The notes: generated from the letters alone by a model not told the origin. 42,613 nucleotides of DNA from Apostichopus parvimensis (GCA_000934455.1 KN885400.1:49274-91886); one strand, 5' to 3'; positions 22,871 to 33,786 are shown, counted from the stretch's first letter. A program made the numbers and translations.

Positions 22871-24026
22871 CTGAGAAAAAAAAAAGAGTTTTGAACATTT
22901 CAAAAGTTACATTCAAATATTTTGAACCGACCTTTTGAAACAAACTTCATCAGTTGGGTTCAAGTGAAACGGGGGTGCAGTATAAGTGTGACTTTGAGTT
23001 TGTATAATGTAAAATATCAGTCAACAAGTATGTTTAGCATACTTAGTAACTTTTTTTTGTTATTAATGACGTTACGTCAAATCATGTAACGGATTAACAC
23101 TTGTCATACATCTTAAAACGCCGATAGCAATAGATGCTTAATTATTCTTTTCTTTAACTAAGTTGCTCTAACCGAACTTCAAATTCTCATTATATAGTTG
23201 GTGCCTTGATTGGAACGAAATGATTAGGCCTATATTATATTTAGCTCGCCTCTTGCGTTACGAATAAGTAGAGGGATAAATAGAGAATGATATGCATGTT
23301 TCTTCTAATGACAAAATAGTAGGCGGAATATCATTGCAAAACACTTGTCTAAATAAAGAACCAAACATTTCCACAAAGTATCCTACTTTCCTTTGGTGAC
23401 ACAGGAGGACATTGGCTGCCGTCATATATGAACACGTGACATTCAGAGTAGTTTGAAATGTGCTTACTTTCAATGAAAACGCGCAACACAATGAATAAAC
23501 AAGATCACAATCAGCGGTTAACATCTAACAATTATTACGGAGAGCATACACGTAACGTTATTTTATTCATACACTTTGAATACCGCTGCAGTCAAAGTGT
23601 TTACCTTTTATTTATTTCATGTCCCTCATTTGAAGTTCATTCTATGTATTTACAAAAGCCGCATTTCTCTTAAAATCTCAGTCACCGATCTTTAAGTCAG
23701 AGAACAGAGTAACTACATATATAGGGACTTATTATTTTCTTGTTAGCTTCCTTTTACATACAGGATAAGTGCTTATATTAGCTTGATTATGATACTCCGA
23801 GACATCAGACATTTTCTACTTTATCTGGCTGTTCTTGTTTTCAACCTCACATCCTTCATTTCAGATAGTCAAGTTAGTCAAAGCATATCAGTATCTATGA
23901 AAATGAGAATTAATGTTTTCAAAGCTACGAGTTATAGCAACGTTTAGTCATAATATAGCCCGATCTTCAGTACTTTGGTGGCTTTTCTTTCTAAGCATGA
24001 AATGAATAAATAGAACAGATGATTAC
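22871..24026. other. Intron between the death-fold and NACHT exons
   Basis: This 1156-bp interval has a GT start (GTAATC) and AG end in the gene sense. Short frames (23258-23524 minus, 23458-23673 plus) have no domain or splice support. Nothing else is seen. Confidence 0.75.
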
Positions 24027-24308
24027 CTTCGAGAGGAGTACTCTGGCCTTTTGTTGCTTGGAAAGACTTTTGTATGCTCTCAGCGAGACAAGCCAGATTC
24101 AATTGGTGTAACATGTTTACAAGATATTTAATACTAGTAGGAGCAATTACTCCTTGACTCTCCAAACGATTCACCATCATGTATCCAGGTGTCCGGTATC
24201 GTTCGATTATATCAATCTCACCACGTTTTAATCCAAGCAAATTTGATAATTTATGGATCACGGGAAGATCCAGATGATCAGCTAGATCGTTTTTGAAACG
24301 ACCAAAAC
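24027..24308 (-). CDS. NLR gene, death-fold (DED/Death-like) exon
   Basis: A 282-nt exon (94 codons, phase 1-1) with acceptor CATTTGTTTCTATGTCGCAG| and donor CTCGAAG|GTAATC. The peptide begins GFGRFKNDLADHLDLPVIHK, continues LSNLLGLKRGEIDIIERY, then VNRLESQGVIAPTSIKYLVN and LHQLNLACLAESIQKSF. The pattern of six amphipathic helices, and the phrase LE.QG.I....IK.L...L..L.L, resemble death-effector or Death domains. These domains recruit adaptors and caspases by homotypic contact. The short linker QATKGQSTPLE leads into NACHT. The exon joins in frame on both sides (Gly from the start exon, Glu to NACHT). DED versus Death is uncertain from sequence alone. A decayed relative lies upstream at 24913. 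Confidence 0.85.
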
Positions 24309-24912
24309 CTGCGACATAGAAACAAATGAAGGCAATGCTAAGAGATTCATAAATACATATGTCTGTTGTCTGCATTTTAGGTTGCATGATAAGTAAGACA
24401 TTTAGTCATAGTTAGGTCATGGACACCCTATCGAAAGGAATGATCAAATGCCCCCACCTTCCTCCCCCGAAATATAAAAAAAGGAAGCGAGAACATACAA
24501 AAAATCAATATGAAAGAGATACTAGTTTGACTCCAATTGCAAGATAACGACGCACAGTATTTATAGGTTGTATCCATGTCAGAATAATAATAATGTGTAA
24601 CGCTTCGACAGGTTATCGACAGGTGTCATTTGTTCGTTTCCCATGTTTTTCCAGATGTGCCTAACTATCATGTCGTCAGTCAAATATGGTAATTGTCTTA
24701 ATGTATACCAATTACTACCACAACATAACTCAAACACAACATTTGCATTCATTCGTCACTTAACCCATGTAGTTTGTTACCTATATCGTTAGCAGTTATA
24801 GTATCAGTCTATGAAAATAGGCTGTATCTGCAAAATCGATGTTTTTATCAGGTGCGAAGCGGAAAACATTAATTAATGATAAGATGGCATTTGACCAAAT
24901 TGACGAATGTAC
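24309..24912. other. Intron sequence, no feature recognised
   Basis: This lies between the intact death-fold exon and the relic one. It holds no exon-like frame and no named repeat. Confidence 0.6.
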
Positions 24913-25035
24913 AGGTGTCTCGAATCTATCGTTTCTATCAATCTCTCCAGATTTCAATGCACGAAAAAGTGATAATTGTTGAATCACGAGAAGAGGCCAA
25001 TGGTCAGGTAGGTCAACTTTTAAACGACCGAAACC
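24913..25035 (-). pseudogene. Relic half of a second death-fold exon
   Basis: Starting after an AG (GTAGCAG|GTTTCGG), the minus strand reads GFGRLKVDLPDHWPLLVIQQ, LSLFRALKSGEIDRN and DRFETP. This aligns without gaps to the first 41 residues or so of the intact exon (GFGRFKNDLADHLDLPVIHK, ..LKRGEIDI..RYRTP). I judge nucleotide identity to be about 70%. After ACACCT (24913) homology stops; the frame runs on into unrelated sequence and ends at TAA near 24796, with no donor. The acceptor side is also weak in pyrimidines. It is in the same orientation, 0.6 kb upstream of the working exon in gene sense, so it is most simply an old tandem exon duplication that decayed. If still spliced in, it would not fit a donor. 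Confidence 0.75.
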
Positions 25036-25232
25036 TGCTACTTGAACAAGTCAGTTATTACAAACTTCAAGAATTTCCTAATCTTGAATCGCTCCATCTG
25101 CACTATACAGCTAAGTGTGTTTTGGAAATGTTTAGTGGTGCTATTTACGACTATGGTTTAAAATATCAGGTCTAAACTAGTCAAGTCAAAATACAGTTTA
25201 ACCCCAAAAAATTGCTACAAAAGGTTTCTCAA

Positions 25233-26045
25233 CTGATTCTGGTAGAGTTTAGTGTACTTTATAACATACTAAAAGTTTAACAAAGTAGGACCCCCGGAAA
25301 AGTTTTTTTTTTAAGATGGCGTCCAAGATGGCCGCCGAAACCTCTTAATGATCATTACTATGTAACTATCAACTCAAATTTGATGATCATGGTGTCTATC
25401 CCTAAGTTTTTGGGGGCAAAGAACACATTAAGACCGTTAAAAATGAAAGTGGGCCATTATCTAACAGGTTGAGGGGGAATTTTCCATATATTGACCTGAA
25501 GAATGTGTCGAGGATGACAATCAAAACTGAACGCTCTGAAACTTATTCTAAGGTGTTTGTGCATTAGGTGATAGTGGACAGCTGAAGGTCATGAGTTCAA
25601 TTTCATAATGATTAAACAGTTCAGTGATATCCAAAGTTGTCTTAATGTGTTCTTTGCCAATTCGGTGTTGCCTCTTTGAAGCCGAGGGAGACTTCCCACA
25701 GAATATCGATCCTCTTGTCACAGTCAAGATATCTCGGCAGGTCCTCGAAGACTACCTGGATCCAATTCGACACATTCTTCTGGTCCATATATGGAAAATC
25801 CCCCCTCAACCTGTTAGATAATGGCCCACTTTCATTTTTAACGGTCTTAATGTGTTCTTTGCCCCCAAAAACCTAGGGATAGACACCAAGATTATCAAAT
25901 TTGAGTTGATAGTTACATAGTAATGATCATTAAGAGGTTTCGGCGGCCATCTTGGACGCCATCTTAAAAAAAACACTTTTCCGGGGGTCCTACTTTGGTA
26001 AACTTTTAGTATGTTATAAAGTACACTAAACCCTACCAGAATCAG
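25233..26045. repeat. Long inverted repeat (foldback element), arms about 280 bp
   Basis: The left arm (25233-25512) and right arm (25766-26045) are nearly exact reverse complements, from CTGATTCTGGTAG at the outer end to CAGAAGAATGTGTCGA-like words at the inner end. About 253 bp of unrelated spacer lie between. Arms carry AAGATGGCGTCCAAGATGGC, TAATGATCATTA and CAACCTGTTAGATAATGG. No transposase frame is present; open frames seen here (for example minus 25806-26147) are just arm sequence. The element sits in the first coding intron of the NLR gene. It is probably a non-autonomous foldback transposon, and could fold into a long RNA hairpin when the intron is transcribed. Confidence 0.92.
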
Positions 26046-26504
26046 ACTAAACAGTTGTAGGAAGGTTGTGTCCACTTGATCCATCGAGTTAAGTTTAAAC
26101 AAATACTCGAGTACACAGGTATAGGTTGTATTCGAGAATGAGTACAAGTACTGAATCGAGTACTACAAGTATGTTATGGCTACTGCATTGTAAATTACTA
26201 CATTAATTATCCGTTGCCAAACCATCCTTTACAATGCAGTCCGCTGGGCATACACGCTTTTTAAATGCGTAACTCAACAAAGAAATGTACACACAGCCAC
26301 TACCTTTCTTTCTGCACATTCAGTTATAAGTCTTTACAGTTGTGTCTACCCCCACCTGCTACCCCCCCCCCCTCCCCCACTTTCTTAAAAAAAAGTATAT
26401 ATGTTATTTTTATCTTGTGGTATAAGAGTCTTGTGGACACAAGGAAAGAGAAAGCAATAACATATGTGGTCGGACATTTTTTGCTTTTGCTGAAAGTCTC
26501 TTAC
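26046..26504. other. Remainder of the intron after the start exon
   Basis: It contains clustered GAGTAC/GTACTC words (26106-26170: ACTCGAGTAC, GAGTACAAGTACT, ATCGAGTACTAC) that may be a remnant of a mobile element, and a C-rich tract near 26348-26378. No coding is seen. Confidence 0.5.
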
Positions 26505-26572
26505 CTTCTGCAGGGTTCGTCCCTGTGTCCCTCCCGGTGCTTTGGAAGGGTTCCGCGTGTGCCATTATTGAC
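26505..26572 (-). CDS. NLR gene, start exon (20 codons plus one base)
   Basis: In the minus sense a poly-pyrimidine acceptor (TTTTTTTTTTTTCTACAG|) is followed by GTCAATA and then ATG at 26565-26563. The coding part reads MAHAEPFQSTGRDTGTNPAE and ends in phase 1 at GCAGAAG|GTAAGA. The split codon G|GT joins exactly to the death-fold exon, giving ...NPAEGFGRF. The exon is too short to stand out as an open frame. The start is chosen because it is the first ATG after the acceptor, has a purine-rich context (AATAATGG) and keeps frame through all four exons. The leader peptide is hydrophilic with no signal peptide, consistent with a cytosolic sensor. An acceptor upstream of the ATG means that a separate 5' untranslated exon should exist further up (above 26573); I could not locate it. 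Confidence 0.75.
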
Positions 26573-27715
26573 CTGTAGAAAAAAAAAAAACTAAAATGTA
26601 AGTTTCTGACGTCACCGTATCATTAACAAAGAAAAATGTTAGAAACGCTAGCTTAAAATTTTCACTTCATCAAAAACACCACACGCGACTCAGCAATTCA
26701 ACCTCAGAATTGTATTGTGTTGTTTTCTTTTTTCTGCATTCTGTAGAAGTACCATAAACTTGTTATTTTAACTCCGCGTAACATGAACATAAGTCATAAA
26801 AATTATGTTTTCGAGGACCAATTGTACCGTGTATAGTGCCCGTAGTCTGATTATATTTTGCGCGACGGCTAGCAGCTTTTAACACTGTATGGTTGAGAAC
26901 TATGTTTTGTTAGCATTGGATTATTCATATATATTTTACGCAATTTTGTTCCTGTCGAAAACGAGAAAGTGTCAACGTTAACGTTAACGTAGTTGTTACC
27001 GTTATGGTTTACCACAAAAAACAAGGCTCGGACTTGCAGAAAATAATTTGTCAGTGAAAAGCAACAATGACTTCAGTTTTCCTTATCAGATATATTCGAC
27101 ATAAACTGAATCCTTGGTCAGTGAAAAACGTGTGCAATGAACTGATTGTATATGATGCAATGGTTCACGCTTTACCGTCCAATTTCCGATATGAGCAGGA
27201 ATTGAGTCGCCTAAGTTAAATAAGACGGTTTTCTGGAAGCATATACTGATTGTCATTTAGAAGAATCAAGAGAATTATTGCATTGATACTCCAGAGCAAA
27301 TACACTGTTGGCAACAGGGCCGTGGAACCGGATATCACAGTGGGCACGCAACTTTTCCTAAAATTGGAGGGCCCATTTTCGACATACATTTCACCAGACT
27401 ATGTTGTAGTTCGAGGCAAAACGTGAAGATCCGAAACTCAGATTTAAAACAAAAGGTTCGAGACCGAGATATGAAGTTCCGAGGCAGATATTTATATTAA
27501 TGGTTTACTTATGCAATGTGTCAAGCATAGTTACAATGACAAGCACATCGAGTATTTGTAACGCTAGCGTAACATGTTCAAATGCTATCCTCTAAACCAG
27601 TATAATAAGACTAATTATACGTCCCCTACTTAACGTATCCCTTCTATACAAGAGCCGCCGGATAATCAGTGAAACTGGATAGTCTGACAGTGTGCGGGTG
27701 TACGGAATGATATAT
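26573..27715. other. Upstream region of the NLR gene (5' intron or promoter side)
   Basis: No exon was identified. A CRE-like TGACGTCA occurs at 26607-26614, just upstream (in gene sense) of the start exon acceptor. A 90-bp segment at 26911-27000 is repeated at 40372-40462. CGTTAACGTTAACG lies at 26975-26989. Confidence 0.45.
26911..27000. repeat. Segment shared with 40372-40462
   Basis: Both loci contain, in order, TAGCAT, a T-rich ATTATT...TATAT word, TTTTACGCAAT, TTGTTCCTG, CGAAAACGAGAAAGT, TCAAC and CGTAGTT. They are in the same orientation. Similarity fades on both sides. It could be an old dispersed repeat or a duplicated piece of upstream region. Confidence 0.75.
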
Positions 27716-28140
27716 GTATCAAACATGTCCAGAACAATATAAGCATGTCCAAAATAATATAAGGTCCAAATGTATATAAACATATCCAAACTAATATAAG
27801 TATGTCTAAAAATAATATGTGCATAATGCATATCCAAAATAATATGAGAGTGTCAAAAAAGTACATGAATATGTCGAATGTAACTGCTAACTTCATATTA
27901 GCAGTCAACATTTTGGCGTTTGAATTCAAGCCATTTCTTGCAAAATGTCCAAAACAAAATAAGCATGTCTTAAATGATATAAGCAAACCCAAATTTATAT
28001 GAACATGTCTAAACTAATTAAAGAATGTCGAACAATAATAAGAGGATGCTCAAAATATTATTAGATTGTCGAAACAGTATATGAATATGTCGAATGTAAC
28101 TGCCAACTTCAACTTTTTAATGAACATTTAGGCGTTTGAA
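27716..28140. repeat. Nested degenerate repeat, about 217-bp unit made of short ATAAGCATGTCCAAAA-type words
   Basis: The segment TGAATATGTCGAATGTAACTG followed by GCCAACTTC/GCTAACTTC and GGCGTTTGAA occurs near 27865-27920 and again near 28080-28138, an offset of about 217 bp. Each large unit is preceded by a series of words of roughly 20-30 bp such as ATATAAGCATGTCCAAA, AACATATCCAAACTAATA and AACATGTCTAAACTAATTA. Long frames here on both strands are shadows of the repeat. Confidence 0.75.
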
Positions 28141-28663
28141 GATACGCCAAATGTTTCAAATATCGAATTTTTTTCTTTGATGTGCTGAAAACAGATACAT
28201 CCTATCAAGCGAAATGTAACACGATGTACAGGTCATCCATTACCATATTAATGTATGTGTTTATAAGTCGCAATTTAGCCAGTGTTTACGTCGCATTGTT
28301 AAGTTGGGATGACTGAACATGTTTTCTCGAGTGCTGGTCGATTACGTTCGTGCAGCGTGTGGTGGATCATCACTTGGACTTGAAACACTTGGAGAAAAAT
28401 CCATATAGCCGAAAGATGTCGGTGTGGAAGGTTTTCGGGATGGAAGTGGGTGCTTGAGTGAGAGACATCAAACCTGCGATAAACACGCAGTGCGCTATTA
28501 TACATTGTACACCATGCTCAGAGGAAGGGGGAGACAATAGAGGACAAGGACGAGACAGAAGTTTAGTTTAGAGTTTAGAGAACGAGAGACGTGGGGAAAG
28601 GATAAGGAAAGAAGTTGGCATAAAAGTTAATACTGGAGGTTATACCTTTTTTATGTTTGTGGG

Positions 28664-29990
28664 TCAGCCGGTTATTGAGTTAGTGAAGCAGTAAGGTTGC
28701 AAACCGGCGGAATCCGTGACTAATGGGGTGAATGAAGGTCGTGAATGAAGGCGGTGGAGGTCCCCTTTGAGGAGAGTACGGCTTTGAGGTAGGTGTTTTG
28801 CATAATGTGAATGTTTTTCTTTAGTGTGTGCAGAGAAGTTGATGGTTGCTGTGAACCCTTCTTTCCAGAGTGGACGGATAAATTGTTTAAAGATTAGTAA
28901 ATTAGTTTAGTGACTGCTGCTTTTCCTTTAAAGAGCTATCGGCGGAGAAGAGATATGTGGCGAGAGACTCTAGCTTTGGCGGTCTTGAAGTGGTCCGTCC
29001 AGTCCAGGAAAGGGAAGAATTCAAGAAGAGAGCAGATGAGGGAGGAGTGAGCAGATAACCATGCAGATGGACGTTGGGGAAACTGAATGTTTTGAGTGCG
29101 GCACGACTATGGCAGTGAGGGTGGATGAGGTAGGTGGTTTTAGCAGGGTTTAGTTTGATGAGCCATTGGTTTAATAGTTTGTTCGTGTGTCCAGGTTGCT
29201 GTAGAGATGTTTCGTGCCGATGGTGGACTTACAGCTACCTGTACAGATGACCACTTTGTCTGCAAACTTTGAGAGGCGGATATGAGAGGGTGGATGAGAG
29301 ATGTCGTTAACGTGATTATGACAAGGGGTGGGGGCGATAGCCATTAACCTCAGTAAAACTGAGCGGTTAGGGAGGAGGTTAGGGAAACGGTGGATGAGAG
29401 CAGGAGGGAGATGAGAATGGCGGAGCTTGGAGCGAAAGCCGTTGTGCCAGACTGAGTCGAAGGTTCTTCAAGGGTCCAGGAAGAGGTAGTAGTGTTTTTT
29501 CTTTGAAAGCCCTCGTACAGAGCATGGATGTAGTAAAGTAGTCTGTGGTGGACCGATGTGCAAAGACTGCTGCTTAGAGAGGGGAGAAGTTAGAAGGGGT
29601 AGATATGGTTTTTAATAACACGCTCCAAGGTTTTCACAAGCCTGGGGAGGAGAGGGATGGGTCGATAGTTAAGTAGGTTGGCATGTGATTGTTTTGGTTT
29701 GCGGATCATACATAGTTTGTCTTTCTGCCAGGCGTCGGGGAAGTAACCAAGGCGAAGGCAGGCAGTGATGATGTTAGTCAGCATGGATATGGTGGATGGG
29801 GGAGGGGGGCAGGAGCATGTTTTTGGGATAGGTAAGAGATTTCGTCAATTCCAGATAAGGAATGTTTAATGTTCTTGAGTGCCTTGGTGATTTCACCAGG
29901 GTTGATGACTTCTTTAAGATCGGTAGGGTGGAAGAGGGGTAAAAGTGGGTAATATGGGGAAGAGGGTGGAAGAGCCGACATTTATTGTTG
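28664..29990 (-). pseudogene. Decayed non-LTR retrotransposon reverse transcriptase
   Basis: Read on the minus strand across several frame changes, the motifs occur in family order. They are: EITKALKNIKHSLSGIDEIS (near 29860-29890), FPDAWQKDKLCMIRKPKQ and NYRPIPLLPRLVKTLERVI (29600-29740), AAVFAHRSTTDY (near 29550), LFLDP then FDSVWHNGFRSKL (29420-29490), RLSKFADKVVICTGSCKS (29228-29280), VSRHISLLRR (near 28950) and FKQFIRPLWKEGF (near 28880). The last frame ends at a TGA near 28664. Stops interrupt conserved sites (TAA before AAVFAH, TGA in LFLDP*RTFDSV), and at least two frameshifts are needed. The catalytic FADD box reads FADK, so it is inactive. The family is jockey/CR1-like by motif. Confidence 0.88.
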
Positions 29991-32900
29991 ATGAGATTGG
30001 TCAAACTCGTCGAAACTGAGACCACAAAGGTTTGAGACAAGGTATTGTTGGTCTCGGAGACGTACAAGACTGCTCCCACCTTCTCTTTGTCTTGACCCTC
30101 CCCCATTCCATCATATTTATCAGGGGGCAAATGCTGTAAATCGTACTTGCTTCCAAGTTGTTTCAAGTACTCTTAAAATAATCTTGACGAAGAAAGCTCT
30201 GTGGCTCCTGATATCAAACACAAACAAAGTAACATCTATGATTTGTTAGTAAACTGTTGTGCTGCATTACTTAAGGCACCTGCTTGCACATATCTTTTTG
30301 TAAAAGTCTACTATTAAAAGAAAGAAAGAAACATTAAGTTGTATTATTTATTACAATATATTTTATTTTATATATGCTCGGTCAACGTTTGAACTCTTCT
30401 TATCAGATGAATTGGAAAGTACCACCAGGTAGTCATCTTAAAATGCTGTATATGTGCTTAAAGGTACTCATTGAGTTTCTTTGACAGCTTAGGAGAATCT
30501 GTGCAAAGATGTTTGAGCTAGCCATATGTTAAACGTTTTTGCTCTTCTTGGAATAATGACTTTATTATGCAAATTGATAGTAAAAAAACAGTGTAATTTT
30601 GCACTCTTTACATTGGAGGGCAATTATTTGACAAATCTACGCAACCACGAATGTGAGAGAAACAATTAATGGTTACAATTTTTCATTGGTGGCGTCACAA
30701 TCAACATTTTTCGTCCAATTGAGATTCTCCTGCTTAATTTAGCTGGTCACACTAGGAAGGAAACCATCTTTTGCTCTTGAAAAAAAAATCTAACCTACTT
30801 TGACTCGGCCAGAGATCGAACCTTCACTAATAAGAATTCCTTTTTCATCAAGTTAATAACATCACCAATGTATGTTATGGTCCAGCGATGCTGTTTTAAA
30901 TAGGCCTAGATGCTCCTATGTAACATATTTGTTTCCTGTATTATTTCTCAGTGAAATCCAATAGGTTATATTATAAGTACAAACATTCTAACTGACACTC
31001 TAGCATAGCTACTTCAAACACATCCAACCAAAACCATTCTGCATTAGATTAGACAGAATCGGAACTCATGATAGGCCTAGAGGCAACAGTTAACCCTATC
31101 TACGTCTCAGTAAAAACCAAAATCAAAGAACAGAAACACGTTGACGTTAAGCACAGTGAGTATATATTATAGCGTAAGCCTAGGCATATAAAACGTTTGC
31201 ATTATAATCATATAATAACATGTATGATCATAGGTCCCATCCTAGGCCTTCATCGCATGATAAATATTATGTTCTTTGTCAGTATTTGGCGGTGCTAATA
31301 GCGCCACATAAGGTCTTGTTTTTGTTATAATGTGGCAGCAATTTGTATTCACATAATGACTTAGATCCACATAATTTGTGCCTTTTGGCGTTACATTCAG
31401 TTGGTGATATGATATCATTTGAATGCATTATGTGGTCAAACATTGTTTTGAAAAATTTCTCGTATTTTATGAGTATCGACACACTAATTGTATTGCCCGC
31501 AAAGAAAACCTCTTGTTGTCTTCACTTTTCTATACAAATACCGTGCGCAGACATTAGGAGCGCTTGTGCTCAAAAGCCAGTAAGTTCACAATGGTATCGA
31601 TATATAAAATTTGTCAGTTTGATAAATTTGACGAATTTGATAACACCAGTCGCTTCATAATACCAATATACAAAACTGGCGAAACTATAGGAACACTAAA
31701 GGTTTAAGTTAAAGAAATCCATACATAAAATATGTTTACTGCTCATAATACTCCAAGTAAAAATGTTCATTACGGCTTATTTTTACTTGCACACCAATCA
31801 TATAGTGATATACAACTATGCTAGGCCTATACCTGTACCACGATATAGTTAGACACTACAGACGACCATTTAGCGAATTATTGCATTATCTTAGGTTTAC
31901 ATTAATAAGAGAAATTATACCGGTATGATACCCAGGTAAAGTTGCAATATAGTCTGTCTACTGCTAAAATTAGAACCCAAATTACCTGGAATTCCCCTAA
32001 TTTGTGTAGGTAGAATTAACGGTATGCTAGGGGCCTAATAATGATATACTAGTTGCTACTGCATGGCATTGTAGGATTTGAAGATTTTACTTTCAAGTTC
32101 AATAAATAACATTATAGTCTTATCATAATGTGTGTACCCTTACATATAACTTTTTGAAAACAGTAACCACTATCCCACTGGTACAAATAAAACATTACGA
32201 TAATATGCAAACTTGATTCAGCTAGCCATGGCTGTTGCCGAGTGTTGGATTAAGAAGGTTTACTTCGCTTTATATCTGATCGGATGGGTACACTTATTGA
32301 GTAGAAGTGCAGGGGTAAGCAAGAGATGAGGGTCCTGGAGTGGATCCCTGGAGTATGTAACACTTTCAGATACTATATAGGTGTTTTGTCATAGAAATTG
32401 TCAAGGACAAAAATTCCTTTTTGCATTCAGCATTTTGTTTGGGGGGGGGGGGTGGTAGAGTATTTGAAATTACTTCTCCCTCATAGCTCCTGCCTTTTGG
32501 TGCTAGGGGCATACCTAACAAGTGCAACTTTTCTTTGATATAGCTATACTTATTCCGGTTGCAATGATAGCATGCGATATTAACATGGGAAAGCAAAATA
32601 GTTTAAGCTCTTTGTTGAAAATGCCATCTCAATAACATTCCTAACTCTAGATATATTTCTTTGAATGTAAAGTAATATGGACAGGAAATCAATTCCTTAC
32701 TACACAAATCACATGTAGAGGGCTAAATGTGTCATCATGTCAGCATTTTATCTTCAAAAGTTTGTCGATTTACACTTAATATGTCACAATGTGTGAAACA
32801 TTTGTAATGTTTTCATATGTTTTTTGAATTTAGCATTTCCTCACTATGCCACAGTTTTGGAAAAACATCATTGGGGACATGATATGTACCGTTTATAGGA

Positions 32901-33493
32901 TAAAAAGGAGTTTCCACAATGATATTAATAATGTTGCTGTTGACATATGTCAGCATAAAACATCACCAAATATTGAGAATATGTATCTTCACGTCTACAC
33001 ATGATATGATCATGTGGTTTTTAACCTAAAGATGCAACAATTGACAGCAATTGTGTTTGACAATAAACTTTAGCCTACGGAATATAGGAATAGTAATACG
33101 TAAATGGTGCAGATCTCTCCCAAGGGAACACAATATCAAGCCTTTATTGCAAAAGCAATATTCGAGCACACATGGCTGCCATAACCTTTAAGCTCAGGAT
33201 AGCAGTGTTTGCATCTCCAAGTTAGCCATACAACCGCTCAATATTTTTCTCAATCAAAGATGAAACTTCTCAAGTTGGTGTGCATATTTACAAGTGACAT
33301 CTGAAATTTTCACCAAAACCAGTTCACTTTCGTCCCTAATTTCAATTTCTGTTCAAGTTTTTACGGTTTTAAAACAGACTATGTAAAACAGATTTTTATT
33401 TGCCTCTAGTTGCTCTTTAATGTTCGTAAATAACCGTTCATACTTAGTAAAGATTCCTAAATCATATTGGTCCATTCAGGTCAGCTGACCGTG
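29991..33493. other. Stretch without a recognised gene
   Basis: The first 200 bases may be diverged upstream parts of the retrotransposon. A (GAAA)n-type word occurs near 30317-30331 and a G-run at 32440-32451. Overlapping frames at 31279-31482 (minus) and 31343-31660 (plus) have no domain or splice support. Nothing else was identified. Confidence 0.45.
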
Positions 33494-33530
33494 GTTAATC
33501 CTGTGAGTAACGCACGGTAAAATTACGGGG
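33494..33530. repeat. Partial relative of the palindromic element at 33621
   Basis: GGTTAATCCTGTGAGTAACGCACGG matches the right arm of the element 130 bp downstream (TTAATCCTGTGAGTAACGCACG) in the same orientation. It may be a fragment of a second insertion. Confidence 0.6.
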
Positions 33531-33620
33531 CATCACTTTAATAAATCTTTGGTTATATGTAACCAAAAATGTTTTGTTTTATGATTTTTCCCCCACACAA
33601 ATGGTAGTGTATGAATGAAC

Positions 33621-33786
33621 GGGGTTAATCAACTGTCTAGCGTGCGTTACTTACATAATTAATGCACTCCGGGTGTTAATGCTATCGCTGGATGCACTCG
33701 GGCTCCGCCCTCGTGCATCGCTTGCATTATCCCCCGATCGTGCATTAATCCTGTGAGTAACGCACGCTAGACCGTTGATTAACCCC
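33621..33786. repeat. Palindromic MITE-like element (166 bp)
   Basis: The left end GGGGTTAATCAACTGTCTAG, then CGTGCGTTACT, mirrors the right end AGTAACGCACGCTAG, then ACCGTTGATTAACCCC. Further inside, TTAATGCAC pairs with GTGCATTAA, and CACTCGGGCTCCGCCCTCGTG folds as a GC-rich centre. It has no coding capacity. Base content is much richer in GC than its surroundings. This is typical of small foldback or miniature inverted-repeat elements. Confidence 0.85.

Noticed and set aside
25806-26147. Minus-strand frame of 113 codons
   Set aside because: It is made of the right arm of the long inverted repeat and has no protein features.
26607-26614. TGACGTCA (CRE-like), also at 41372-41379
   Set aside because: Two matches to an 8-base word in 42 kb are close to chance, and neither lies at a demonstrated promoter.
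30805-30825. GGTTCGATC word on the minus strand followed by a T-run, like a Pol III B box and terminator of a tRNA-derived SINE
   Set aside because: I could not find an A box at the right distance or any cloverleaf.
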